The position numbers and the translations under genes were made by a program. The notes beneath the pieces were generated by a model. The model was not told the origin of the DNA and did not search any database. It saw nothing but the letters and a program-made list of their open reading frames with translations. A stretch of 12,471 nucleotides of DNA from Candidatus Falkowbacteria bacterium CG02_land_8_20_14_3_00_36_14. GTDB taxonomy: Bacteria; Patescibacteriota; Patescibacteriia; Patescibacteriales; UM-FILTER-36-11. This document shows, one piece after another, positions 6,952 to 12,417 of this stretch. Position 1 is the first letter of the stretch, and each line of letters begins with the position of its first letter. The stretch lies in NCBI GenBank assembly GCA_002781265.1, contig PETS01000006.1, forward strand, positions 1 through 12,471, written 5' to 3'.

Positions 6952-8910
6952 ATGATATTTAGTAATTTTAAAAAAATAAAAAAAAATAATGACCCTTTTA
7001 CAATCAGGGAGGGGGAATATAGCAATTTGGAAAAATCTTCTTATCGATTAAAATGGACCGAAGATTCTTTTATGCCCGAGGCAGAAAGCAAGCAAACAAT
7101 CGGCCGGTCATTTTCAATAAGCAGAGTGTATATTATCGGACTGATATTATCATTATTTATACTTTTAATATTAGGCAGAACCGCTTGGTTGCAGATTGTC
7201 AAAGGTGATTATTACTATACCATGGCGGAAGGGAATAGAATACGCATTGAACGGCTAGAGGCTAAAAGAGGCGTGATTTATGACAGAAGCGGAAATTCTT
7301 TAGTTAGAAACACGGCAAATTTCTTGCTTTATATTGTTCCGATTGATCTGCCGGAAGATGAAGTTGAATTAGGCAATATTATTAACCGCATTAGCGGAAT
7401 ATTGGGCGACAAAAGCCCGGAGGAAATAAAAAATATTTTAGGAAATATAAAGCCGGGATCATTGGAAGCATATCAGCCGTTATTTATTGCTGATAATATT
7501 GAATACGAAAAGGCCATGCTTTTATATTTAGAATCATCTGATTGGCCGGGAGTGGTATTATCCAATAAAACCAGGCGGGAATATTATTTGCCTGGCTTAT
7601 CGCTGGCGCATATTTTAGGCTATATCGGAAAAATAAACGAAGATGAATTAAAGACAGCCGACTCTGATTATTTGCCGATTGATTATATCGGTAAAACAGG
7701 CATAGAAAATTTTTGGGAAAATGAATTGAAAGGCGTTAATGGCAAAAAGCAGATTGAAGTTAATGCCTTAGGCAAGGAAAAAAAGATTTTAAGCCAAAAA
7801 GAAGCGGACGACGGGCATAATTTAGTATTGGCCATTGATTCGGAATTGCAGAAAAAAATGGAGGAAGTAATGGCCGTCAGTTTAAATAAATTAAAACTGC
7901 AAAAAGGAGTAGCCATAGCCATGAATCCCAATAATGGAGAAGTGCTGGCTATGGTCAGCCTGCCGTCCTATGACATTAATTTATTTGCCAAAGGAATTAA
8001 GATTAATGAATATAATAATCTTATTAGTAATGCCGATCAGCCTTTATTCAATCGGGCTATCAGCGGCGAATATCCTTCCGGATCAACTATCAAGCCAGTG
8101 ATGGCCGCTGCCGCCTTGGAAGACGGCATTATAAACGAACACACAAGTTTTTTAAGCGTGGGCGGAATCGGGATCGGACAATGGTTTTTTCCTGACTGGA
8201 AATCAGGCGGGCATGGCTTAGTTGATGTCAAGCGGGCATTGGCCGAATCAATTAACACATTTTTTTATTATATCGGCGGCGGCTATCATGATTTTAAAGG
8301 GTTGGGGATTGAACGGATAATATATTATGAAAATTTGTTCGGTTTAGGATCGCAAGTCGGCATAGATCTGCCGGCTGAAGCCGGCGGTTTTTTACCGACA
8401 AAAAAATGGAAGGAAGAAACCAAGGGGGAGCAATGGTACATCGGTGATACTTACCACTTATCAATAGGGCAAGGGGATATTTTAGTTACGCCTTTGCAAG
8501 TAGCCGTTTATACATCTTTTTTCGCCAATGGTGGAAACTTATATCGGCCGTATCTGGTGAAACAAGTTTTGGACAGCCATGATAAAGTAATTAATAATAC
8601 TAAACCAACGTTAATTAGAAATAATTTTATAAAAAATTCCAATGTAGCTATAGTTAGGCAGGGAATGCGCCAGGCAGTAACTTCGGGTAGCGCCGTTAGT
8701 TTGTCATCTTTATTGATAACTGTCGCCGGCAAGACCGGTACTGCCCAATGGTCTTCTGTAAAAAATCCCCATGCTTGGTTCACCGGCTTTGCTCCGTATG
8801 AAAATCCGGTGATAACTATAACAATCTTAATAGAAGAAGGCGGAGAAGGAAGCTCCGTGGCCGTGCCGATAGCCAAGGAAGTGCTGGAGTGGTATTTTGC
8901 TGATAAATAA
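6952..8910 (+). CDS. mrdA: Penicillin-binding protein 2 (elongasome transpeptidase)
   Basis: PBP2 crosslinks peptidoglycan during cell elongation together with RodA, which is not in this window. The 652-residue protein has a membrane anchor at about 58-80, the class B PBP dimerisation region (RLEAKRGVIYDRSGNSLVRN, 101-120) and a C-terminal transpeptidase domain. All three catalytic motifs are intact: Ser378-Thr-Ile-Lys381 (SxxK), Ser433-Ile-Asn435 (SxN) and Lys594-Thr-Gly596 (KTG). The roughly 57-residue charged cytoplasmic tail before the anchor is longer than usual for PBP2; no other in-frame start lies as well placed near the anchor except Met41. It is the last gene of the mre cluster. No clear terminator follows; the hairpins at 9009-9188 may serve. 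Confidence 0.95.
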   Translation: MIFSNFKKIKKNNDPFTIREGEYSNLEKSSYRLKWTEDSFMPEAESKQTIGRSFSISRVYIIGLILSLFILLILGRTAWLQIVKGDYYYTMAEGNRIRIERLEAKRGVIYDRSGNSLVRNTANFLLYIVPIDLPEDEVELGNIINRISGILGDKSPEEIKNILGNIKPGSLEAYQPLFIADNIEYEKAMLLYLESSDWPGVVLSNKTRREYYLPGLSLAHILGYIGKINEDELKTADSDYLPIDYIGKTGIENFWENELKGVNGKKQIEVNALGKEKKILSQKEADDGHNLVLAIDSELQKKMEEVMAVSLNKLKLQKGVAIAMNPNNGEVLAMVSLPSYDINLFAKGIKINEYNNLISNADQPLFNRAISGEYPSGSTIKPVMAAAALEDGIINEHTSFLSVGGIGIGQWFFPDWKSGGHGLVDVKRALAESINTFFYYIGGGYHDFKGLGIERIIYYENLFGLGSQVGIDLPAEAGGFLPTKKWKEETKGEQWYIGDTYHLSIGQGDILVTPLQVAVYTSFFANGGNLYRPYLVKQVLDSHDKVINNTKPTLIRNNFIKNSNVAIVRQGMRQAVTSGSAVSLSSLLITVAGKTGTAQWSSVKNPHAWFTGFAPYENPVITITILIEEGGEGSSVAVPIAKEVLEWYFADK

Positions 8911-9008
8911 AATTATTAAAAATGTTATCCACAATGATATAAATTTTAATGAATTAATAATAAATTATATAAAATAATATTAAATTAATTGTTTAGATAA
9001 TAGTTTCA

Positions 9009-9030
9009 CCCTGCGGTCTCTGCCACAGGG
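9009..9030. repeat. Palindromic hairpin 1 of intergenic cluster
   Basis: CCCTGCGG (9009-9016) pairs with CCACAGGG (9023-9030) with one mismatch around a six-base loop. An alternative pairing, GCGGT (9013-9017) with ACCGC (9032-9036), overlaps it. The CCCTG...CAGGG ends match those of the hairpin at 9093-9113, suggesting the same repeat family. Confidence 0.6.
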
Positions 9031-9046
9031 AACCGCTTAGGAAGGT

Positions 9047-9067
9047 TTGGAAACCATAGGTTTCCAA
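9047..9067. repeat. Perfect 9-bp hairpin 2 of intergenic cluster
   Basis: TTGGAAACC (9047-9055) and GGTTTCCAA (9059-9067) form a perfect 9-bp stem with the three-base loop ATA. It lies midway between the two CCCTG...CAGGG hairpins. No T-tract follows. Confidence 0.65.
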
Positions 9068-9092
9068 GTAAATAAAATTATTTCTTAATTCG

Positions 9093-9113
9093 CCCTGCGC
9101 CCTTGGCGCAGGG
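9093..9113. repeat. Perfect GC-rich 9-bp hairpin 3 of intergenic cluster
   Basis: CCCTGCGCC (9093-9101) and GGCGCAGGG (9105-9113) form a perfect, very GC-rich stem with loop CTT. No T-tract follows, so it is unlikely to be a simple terminator. Its ends repeat those of the hairpin at 9009-9030. Confidence 0.7.
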
Positions 9114-9146
9114 GAATAAACGAAAAAATAAAAATATTTAATATTA

Positions 9147-9188
9147 GCAAAATATTTCTAATTATAATAATAATTAGAGATATTTTGC
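9147..9188. repeat. 19-bp AT-rich stem-loop before the Ig-like gene
   Basis: The arms 9147-9165 (starting GCAAAATAT) and 9170-9188 (ending ATATTTTGC) pair over 19 bases with a single T-G wobble and a four-base loop, AATA. It ends 17 bases before the first usable start of the following gene. A transcript could fold it tightly, but no T-tract follows on the plus strand. It could be a relic of a small element. Confidence 0.65.
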
Positions 9189-9205
9189 ATTTTAGAATAA
9201 AATAA

Positions 9206-9952
9206 GTGATGCATAAAGGTAAAATATGGTATAATAAAAAGGATGTTGAATTTAAATGGGAATTGCCGGCAGGAGTTACTGACGTGAGCGTATTATTCAA
9301 TAATAATCCTTTGGAGGCTCCGCGCTCGGCTTCCGACGGACTGTTTTCAACTAAAACTTATAAAAATGTTGAGGATGGAACTTGGTATTTTCATTTAAAA
9401 TTTAAAGATAAGAACGGCTGGGGGACTCCTGATTATTACCGGGCATTAATAGATACTGTGCGTCCGGAGACGTTTATTATTTTTGTGGAACAGCATGATA
9501 ATAATGATTGGCCGGTATTAAAGTTTAAAACTACGGATAAGATTTCCGGCATTTCGCAATATGAAATATTCGTGGACAGCTTGGAAGAAAAGCAGTTTTT
9601 AGTGGAAGGGGAAGAAGTCTTCTTTAAATTAAAAGATTTGAATTACGGCAAGCATACGGCCATGGTCAGGGCGATTGACAAAGCCGGTAATGAAATATTT
9701 TCCACTATTGATTTTGAAATCGCCACGATTGCCACGCCGGTGATAAAAGATTATTCAAGGGAAATAAAATCAACCGACCAATTTTTTATCAGCGGTACGG
9801 CCAGGGAGGATGAAACTATAAATATCTACATTCAGGGCGTTAATGGACAGGTGATAAATAGAGTAACCCACAGCGATTTAAACGGCAATTGGTTTTTAAT
9901 TTACAAAGATTCGCTTGCTAACGGCCGGTATGTGGCTTGGGTGAATCCGTGA
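9206..9952 (+). pseudogene. Ig-like repeat surface protein, 5' part of a disrupted gene
   Basis: The 248-residue frame (GTG at 9206; ATG at 9209 also possible) encodes beta-rich, Ig-like or fibronectin-like modules. The first runs over about 9-85 (WYNKKDVEFKWELPAGVTDV, then EDGTWYFHLKFKDKNGWGTP), the second over about 87-170, and the third starts near 174 and contains ISGTAREDETINIYIQ. The third module stops at GRYVAWVNP, in mid-fold, at the only TGA stop in the window. The expected remainder continues in the next frame from about 9949. There is no signal peptide, although the 3' part carries a membrane anchor that would place these modules outside the cell, and an in-frame TAA lies directly before the start. 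The gene therefore looks truncated at the 5' end as well. The function is unknown; cell-surface adhesion is a guess from the fold. Confidence 0.7.
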
Positions 9953-10350
9953 ATAAAAATGGCTTAAAAAGCAAGCCCAGCGATAAAGTAAGCTTCTTGG
10001 TCAGCCCGCCGGTGTTTACCCAGATCGGTTCAATTGTGGTTAATTATTTTACTGTCTTTGTGAGCCTGCTGTTTATGATAATATTGATAATTGTTTCTTT
10101 CCTTTATTTAGCTAAAATAATCCGGAAGAAGCTGAAGAAAGAGACTATAGAAGTTGAGGATGTTCTGCATAAGAATATTATTAAGCTGAAAGATATAGTT
10201 AATAACGAGATAATGGAGATAAAATTAAAAAAATTAGAAGATTTTTCTAAAGAAAAATCAAAAGCTAAGTCAAATTTAAAGAATAAAATTGATGAAATGG
10301 AAATAAAGATATTAAAAGAGATTAAGGATGTTGAGAATATTTTAAAATAG
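9937..10350 (+). pseudogene. Ig-like repeat surface protein, 3' part with membrane anchor and coiled coil
   Basis: This frame overlaps the end of the previous one. Its first residues, NKNGLKSKPSDKVSFLV, are what should follow GRYVAWV in the broken third Ig-like module, so a single-base loss near 9948-9952 best explains the split. After the module comes a membrane segment (about residues 32-60, FTVFVSLLFMIILIIVSFLY), then KKLKK and a charged helical cytoplasmic tail rich in Lys and Glu that probably forms a coiled coil. The TTG at 9937 is an unlikely start. A GTG at 9949 overlaps the upstream TGA as GTGA, which would allow coupled re-initiation, but this would split a domain. It ends with TAG and is followed by a strong terminator. 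Confidence 0.7.
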
Positions 10351-10382
10351 CATCAGGCAATATTACAAATTCCAGAAATTAT

Positions 10383-10424
10383 AAAATAAGGGAGAATTTT
10401 CTTAAAGAATCTCCCTTATTTTTT
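10383..10424 (+). terminator. Strong intrinsic terminator between the Ig-like gene and hrcA
   Basis: A 13-bp perfect stem (10383-10395 with GGGAGA core, pairing with 10410-10422) is followed by T residues through 10424. The loop region can itself pair TTCTT (10399-10403) with AAGAA (10405-10409), extending the hairpin. It isolates the heat-shock operon from upstream transcription. The A-rich left flank may let it work in both directions. Confidence 0.85.
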
Positions 10425-10432
10425 GTCATAAA

Positions 10433-10459
10433 TTAGCACTCTCTTGACAGGAGTGCTAA
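10433..10459. promoter_or_regulatory. CIRCE operator (HrcA binding site)
   Basis: TTAGCACTC (10433-10441), nine bases, GAGTGCTAA (10451-10459) matches the consensus CIRCE inverted repeat exactly. CIRCE is the binding site of the HrcA repressor, which is encoded immediately downstream, so the operon is autoregulated. The -35 box lies within the nine-base spacer, so bound HrcA would block RNA polymerase directly. Confidence 0.97.
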
Positions 10460-10471
10460 ATATTGTATAAT
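10444..10471 (+). promoter_or_regulatory. Sigma70 promoter of hrcA-grpE
   Basis: A perfect -35 (TTGACA, 10444-10449) and a perfect -10 (TATAAT, 10466-10471) are separated by 16 bases. Transcription should begin about 7 bases past the -10, at 10478-10479. That coincides with the ATG at 10479 and implies a leaderless message. It is vegetative-type and controlled by the overlapping CIRCE rather than by a heat-shock sigma factor. Confidence 0.88.
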
Positions 10472-10478
10472 GGAATAT

Positions 10479-11168
10479 ATGGATGTTTATAACCGTAGAA
10501 AAATTATATTAAATACTATAATTAAAGAGCATATAAGGACGGGGGCGCCGGTTGGGTCTTCTGTTTTGGTAGAAAAATATAAGTTAAATATTTCCCCGGC
10601 CACTGTCAGAAATGAAATGGCTTCTCTGGAAGAAGAGGGAATGATTGAACAGCCGCACATCTCGTCTGGGCGTATTCCCACCGAAAAGGCTTACCGTGAT
10701 TATGCTAATGAATTAAAAATAAAAGATTTGTCCAGTACAGATAAAAAAATATTAAATAATTTACTTCAAATTAAGAACAGCCCCGATTTTAAACAGACAG
10801 CCAAGGAAATGGCGAAAATTTCCAATAATGCTATTTTTTGGGCTTTTCATAAGCATAATCTTTTCTATACCGGCATTTCCAATTTATTGTCCCAACCCGA
10901 GTTTTTCCAGAATAATTTAATTTATGATATTTCCGCCATTATTGACCGCTTGGACGAAACTATAGATATAATTTTTGATGATATTAAAATCGGACAGGAA
11001 ATTATGATCGGCGTCGACAATCCCTTCTCCGAACTTTGCTCCACCATAATGGTTAAGTATAAATCGGGCGGGAAAATCGGCTTATTGGGCATTTTAGGGC
11101 CGATCAGGATGAATTATGAAAAAAATTTAGCTTTGATTAATCATGTTTTTAATGAATTAAAAAAGTAA
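10479..11168 (+). CDS. hrcA: Heat-inducible transcription repressor HrcA (short form)
   Basis: HrcA represses chaperone genes by binding CIRCE and loses activity when chaperones are occupied by unfolded protein. An ATG at 10470 is in frame but overlaps the -10 box, so the ATG at 10479 is the sensible start; it gives 229 residues beginning MDVYNRRKII. The winged helix-turn-helix covers about 1-70 with the signature SPATVRNEMASLEEEG (39-54) and QPHISSGRIPTEKAYRDY (58-75). The C-terminal GAF-like core ends with GLLGILGPIRMNYE (201-214). Typical HrcA is about 340 residues; the missing length lies in the central part, where the inserted dimerisation domain normally sits. The perfect CIRCE just upstream confirms the identity. 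grpE follows after 18 bases. Confidence 0.95.
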   Translation: MDVYNRRKIILNTIIKEHIRTGAPVGSSVLVEKYKLNISPATVRNEMASLEEEGMIEQPHISSGRIPTEKAYRDYANELKIKDLSSTDKKILNNLLQIKNSPDFKQTAKEMAKISNNAIFWAFHKHNLFYTGISNLLSQPEFFQNNLIYDISAIIDRLDETIDIIFDDIKIGQEIMIGVDNPFSELCSTIMVKYKSGGKIGLLGILGPIRMNYEKNLALINHVFNELKK

Positions 11169-11186
11169 TTATTAATCTGTGTTAAT

Positions 11187-11660
11187 ATGAATGAAGATAA
11201 AGACAAAAAAGATTATAAAAATAGATATCTGCATTATAAAAATAAATACCTGCGCGCTTTGGCGGATTACCAGAATTTAGTAAAACAAACCGCGCGCGAG
11301 AAAGAAGAATTCGCCAAGTTCGCTTATGAACAAATAATTATGGAAATTCTTCCGGTTTACGACAATTTGAAAATTTCCTTAAACCATATCGGCGAAGAAG
11401 AGAAAAAAAACGGCTGGCTGGAAGGGATTAAGCATGTTATAAGCCAATTTAAAAGCGTTTTAGAAATGGCGGGCGTGTCCGAAATAAAAACATCAGGCGA
11501 AAAATTTAATCCGCATACGATGGAAGCGGTCGGACAAGAAGAAACCAATGATGAAAAAAAGGACGGAATGATTGCCAGGGAATTAAGCGCCGGCTATAAG
11601 CTAAAAGGCAAAGTGATCAGGGCGGCGAGGGTAGCGGTATATAAAATGAAGCATGAATAA
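11187..11660 (+). CDS. grpE: GrpE, nucleotide exchange factor of DnaK
   Basis: GrpE releases ADP from DnaK and so resets the Hsp70 chaperone cycle in the cytoplasm; it can also act as a thermosensor. The 157-residue product has the long N-terminal helix (about 8-60, with LRALADYQNL at 22-31 and EILPVYDNLKISL at 53-65) and the C-terminal beta wing (GEKFNPHTMEAVGQEE at 104-119, ELSAGYKLKGKVIRAARVAV at 132-151). The disordered N-terminus is shorter than in E. coli. Gene order hrcA-grpE is the usual one, but dnaK and dnaJ do not follow and must be elsewhere. The stop codon lies inside the left arm of a long inverted repeat. No SD precedes the ATG. Confidence 0.96.
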   Translation: MNEDKDKKDYKNRYLHYKNKYLRALADYQNLVKQTAREKEEFAKFAYEQIIMEILPVYDNLKISLNHIGEEEKKNGWLEGIKHVISQFKSVLEMAGVSEIKTSGEKFNPHTMEAVGQEETNDEKKDGMIARELSAGYKLKGKVIRAARVAVYKMKHE

Positions 11661-11720
11661 TGAATTATGAATTATGCAAATCAAAAAAATTATGATTCAT
11701 AATTCATTATTCATAATTCA
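11654..11720. repeat. Imperfect 23-bp inverted repeat at the end of grpE
   Basis: Left arm 11654-11676 and right arm 11698-11720 pair at 21 of 23 positions around a 21-base loop. Both arms are built from GAATTATG/GAATAATG units, and the left arm includes the grpE stop codon. Run-off transcription would form a stable stem, but A residues rather than T follow on the plus strand, so it is at best an imperfect terminator or an mRNA 3' stabiliser. Confidence 0.65.
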
Positions 11721-11733
11721 AAAAAGTAATTTT

Positions 11734-11739
11734 TATAAT
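11734..11739 (+). promoter_or_regulatory. Probable -10 box of hsp20
   Basis: A perfect TATAAT lies 59 bases before the hsp20 ATG. No good -35 is seen; TTCATA at 11710-11715 (18-base spacing) is the closest. Transcription from about 11746 would give a leader of some 53 bases almost filled by the hairpin at 11751-11789. The surroundings are AT-rich, so chance occurrence is possible. Confidence 0.5.
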
Positions 11740-11750
11740 TTTAATTATCT

Positions 11751-11789
11751 TTTCTCCCAACTCCGTTAAAACCGGAAGTAGGAGAGAAA
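11751..11789 (+). promoter_or_regulatory. Leader hairpin hiding the hsp20 SD-like sequence (candidate RNA thermometer)
   Basis: TTTCTCCC (11751-11758) pairs with GG-A-GAGAAA (11781-11789) with a bulged A at 11783. Above an A-A mismatch, ACT (11760-11762) pairs with AGT (11777-11779) and CCG (11763-11765) with CGG (11773-11775), with a bulged A at 11776 and a seven-base loop. The paired strand contains AGGAGAG (11780-11786), the best SD-like sequence near a start in this window, ending 12 bases before the ATG. An imperfect stem masking the SD of a small heat-shock gene is the design of known ROSE and fourU-type thermometers; the sequence itself matches neither by eye. The function is inferred. 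Confidence 0.5.
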
Positions 11790-11798
11790 CATAAATTT

Positions 11799-12233
11799 AT
11801 GTCACCTCTAATAAAATGGACTCCATTCTTTGAGCCGTTTGAGGATATGGATAAAATGTTTTCCGAAATGATGCCAGCCGCTTATAAAGGCCAATCCGGT
11901 TTTGTGCCGGCGATTGACATTTATGAAGACAAAAATAATGTTATCGTGGAAACCCAGCTGGCCGGAGTTGATCCGGATAAGGTTGATATTTCCATAGAAA
12001 ACGATGTATTGTCCATTAAGGGAGAAAGCGTGAAAAGAAGCGAAGTGGAAGAAAAGAATTATTACCGCAAAGAAATCAGAACAGGCAGTTTTTATAGAAG
12101 CGTGCCTTTGCCGGCCCATGTTATGGGCGAGAAAGCCAGCGCCATTGCCGAAGACGGCGTCTTAAAAATTTCCATCCCCAAAGCGCGAGGAGTAAAACCG
12201 AAAACCATTAAGATTAAGACCAAGAAGAAGTAA
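11799..12233 (+). CDS. Small heat-shock protein, Hsp20/alpha-crystallin family
   Basis: Hsp20 proteins are ATP-independent holdases that keep stress-denatured proteins soluble until DnaK or ClpB can refold them. The 144-residue product has a short N-terminal region (MSPLIKWTPFFEPFEDMDKM), an alpha-crystallin domain from about 35 to 128 with VIVETQLAGVDPDKVDISIE (48-67) and the AxxxxGVL motif at 115-122 (AIAEDGVL), and a basic tail with the IxI oligomerisation motif (Ile137-Lys-Ile139). Length is typical. It lies 138 bases after grpE behind its own -10 element and a structured leader, and no CIRCE precedes it, so its heat control is probably not through HrcA. The paralogue cannot be named from sequence alone. 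Confidence 0.95.
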   Translation: MSPLIKWTPFFEPFEDMDKMFSEMMPAAYKGQSGFVPAIDIYEDKNNVIVETQLAGVDPDKVDISIENDVLSIKGESVKRSEVEEKNYYRKEIRTGSFYRSVPLPAHVMGEKASAIAEDGVLKISIPKARGVKPKTIKIKTKKK

Positions 12234-12246
12234 ATTTACATTTTTC

Positions 12247-12393
12247 TGTCATTGCGGGCTCCGACCCGCAATCCAGGGTGTAGCCGCAGGAACATGAAGC
12301 TAAATAAAAAGAAAGCGAGCGCTAAAAACGTTAATTGTAAGTTAATATTTCTACGGTTCCCCCCTGGATGCCGGCTCTGCGGCCGGCATGACA
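12247..12393. repeat. Composite inverted-repeat element (cruciform/MITE-like)
   Basis: The left arm (12247-12278) reads TGTCAT...ATCCAGGG and contains an internal hairpin, TTGCGGG (12252-12258) with CCCGCAA (12265-12271). The right arm (12362-12393) reads CCCTGGAT...ATGACA, the inverse of the left ends, and contains its own hairpin, ATGCCGGC (12368-12375) with GCCGGCAT (12382-12389). About 83 bases separate the arms. The outer bases are conserved in inverted order while the hairpin stems differ in sequence, pointing to two members of one palindromic family placed head to head. No transposase is seen. It may also end the hsp20 transcript. Confidence 0.75.
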
Positions 12394-12417
12394 AAGAGGA
12401 AGAAATTAAAAAATAAA

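Larger units (their letters stand above)
8911..9205. other. Gene-free intergenic region rich in hairpins
   Basis: No credible coding sequence is seen on either strand. The first 90 bases are almost pure A/T. Bases 9009-9113 hold three GC-containing hairpins, and 9147-9188 holds a long AT-rich hairpin (separate entries). No T-tract follows any of these stems, so none is a textbook terminator, though they could stabilise the mrdA 3' end. The region may also mark the breakpoint at which the following gene lost its 5' end. Confidence 0.6.

Noticed and set aside
9009..9113. The hairpin cluster as a CRISPR array.
   Set aside because: The three stems are not direct repeats of equal length, there are no regular spacers, and no cas gene is near.
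9227..9235. An extended -10 sequence (TGGTATAAT) inside the start of the Ig-like gene.
   Set aside because: No -35 box precedes it and the transcript would begin within the coding frame with no suitable start; AT-rich DNA yields such matches by chance.
9085..9300. A minus-strand frame of 71 codons with a hydrophobic stretch, possibly a small membrane protein.
   Set aside because: Its hydrophobic part is only the AT-rich hairpin read backwards, and its end covers the coding start of the Ig-like gene; no start context or family match is visible.
9950..9952. TGA read as glycine (genetic code 25, as in some Patescibacteria) to explain the broken Ig-like gene.
   Set aside because: Reading through the TGA gives only a few residues before a TAA in the same frame, and no other gene in the window has an in-frame TGA. 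A frameshift is required.
10470..10472. ATG at 10470 as the start of hrcA.
   Set aside because: It overlaps the -10 TATAAT, so it would not be in the transcript from the evident promoter; the ATG at 10479 fits the predicted 5' end.
11808..12119. A 103-codon minus-strand frame opposite hsp20.
   Set aside because: It is a shadow of the secure hsp20 frame with no recognisable domain.
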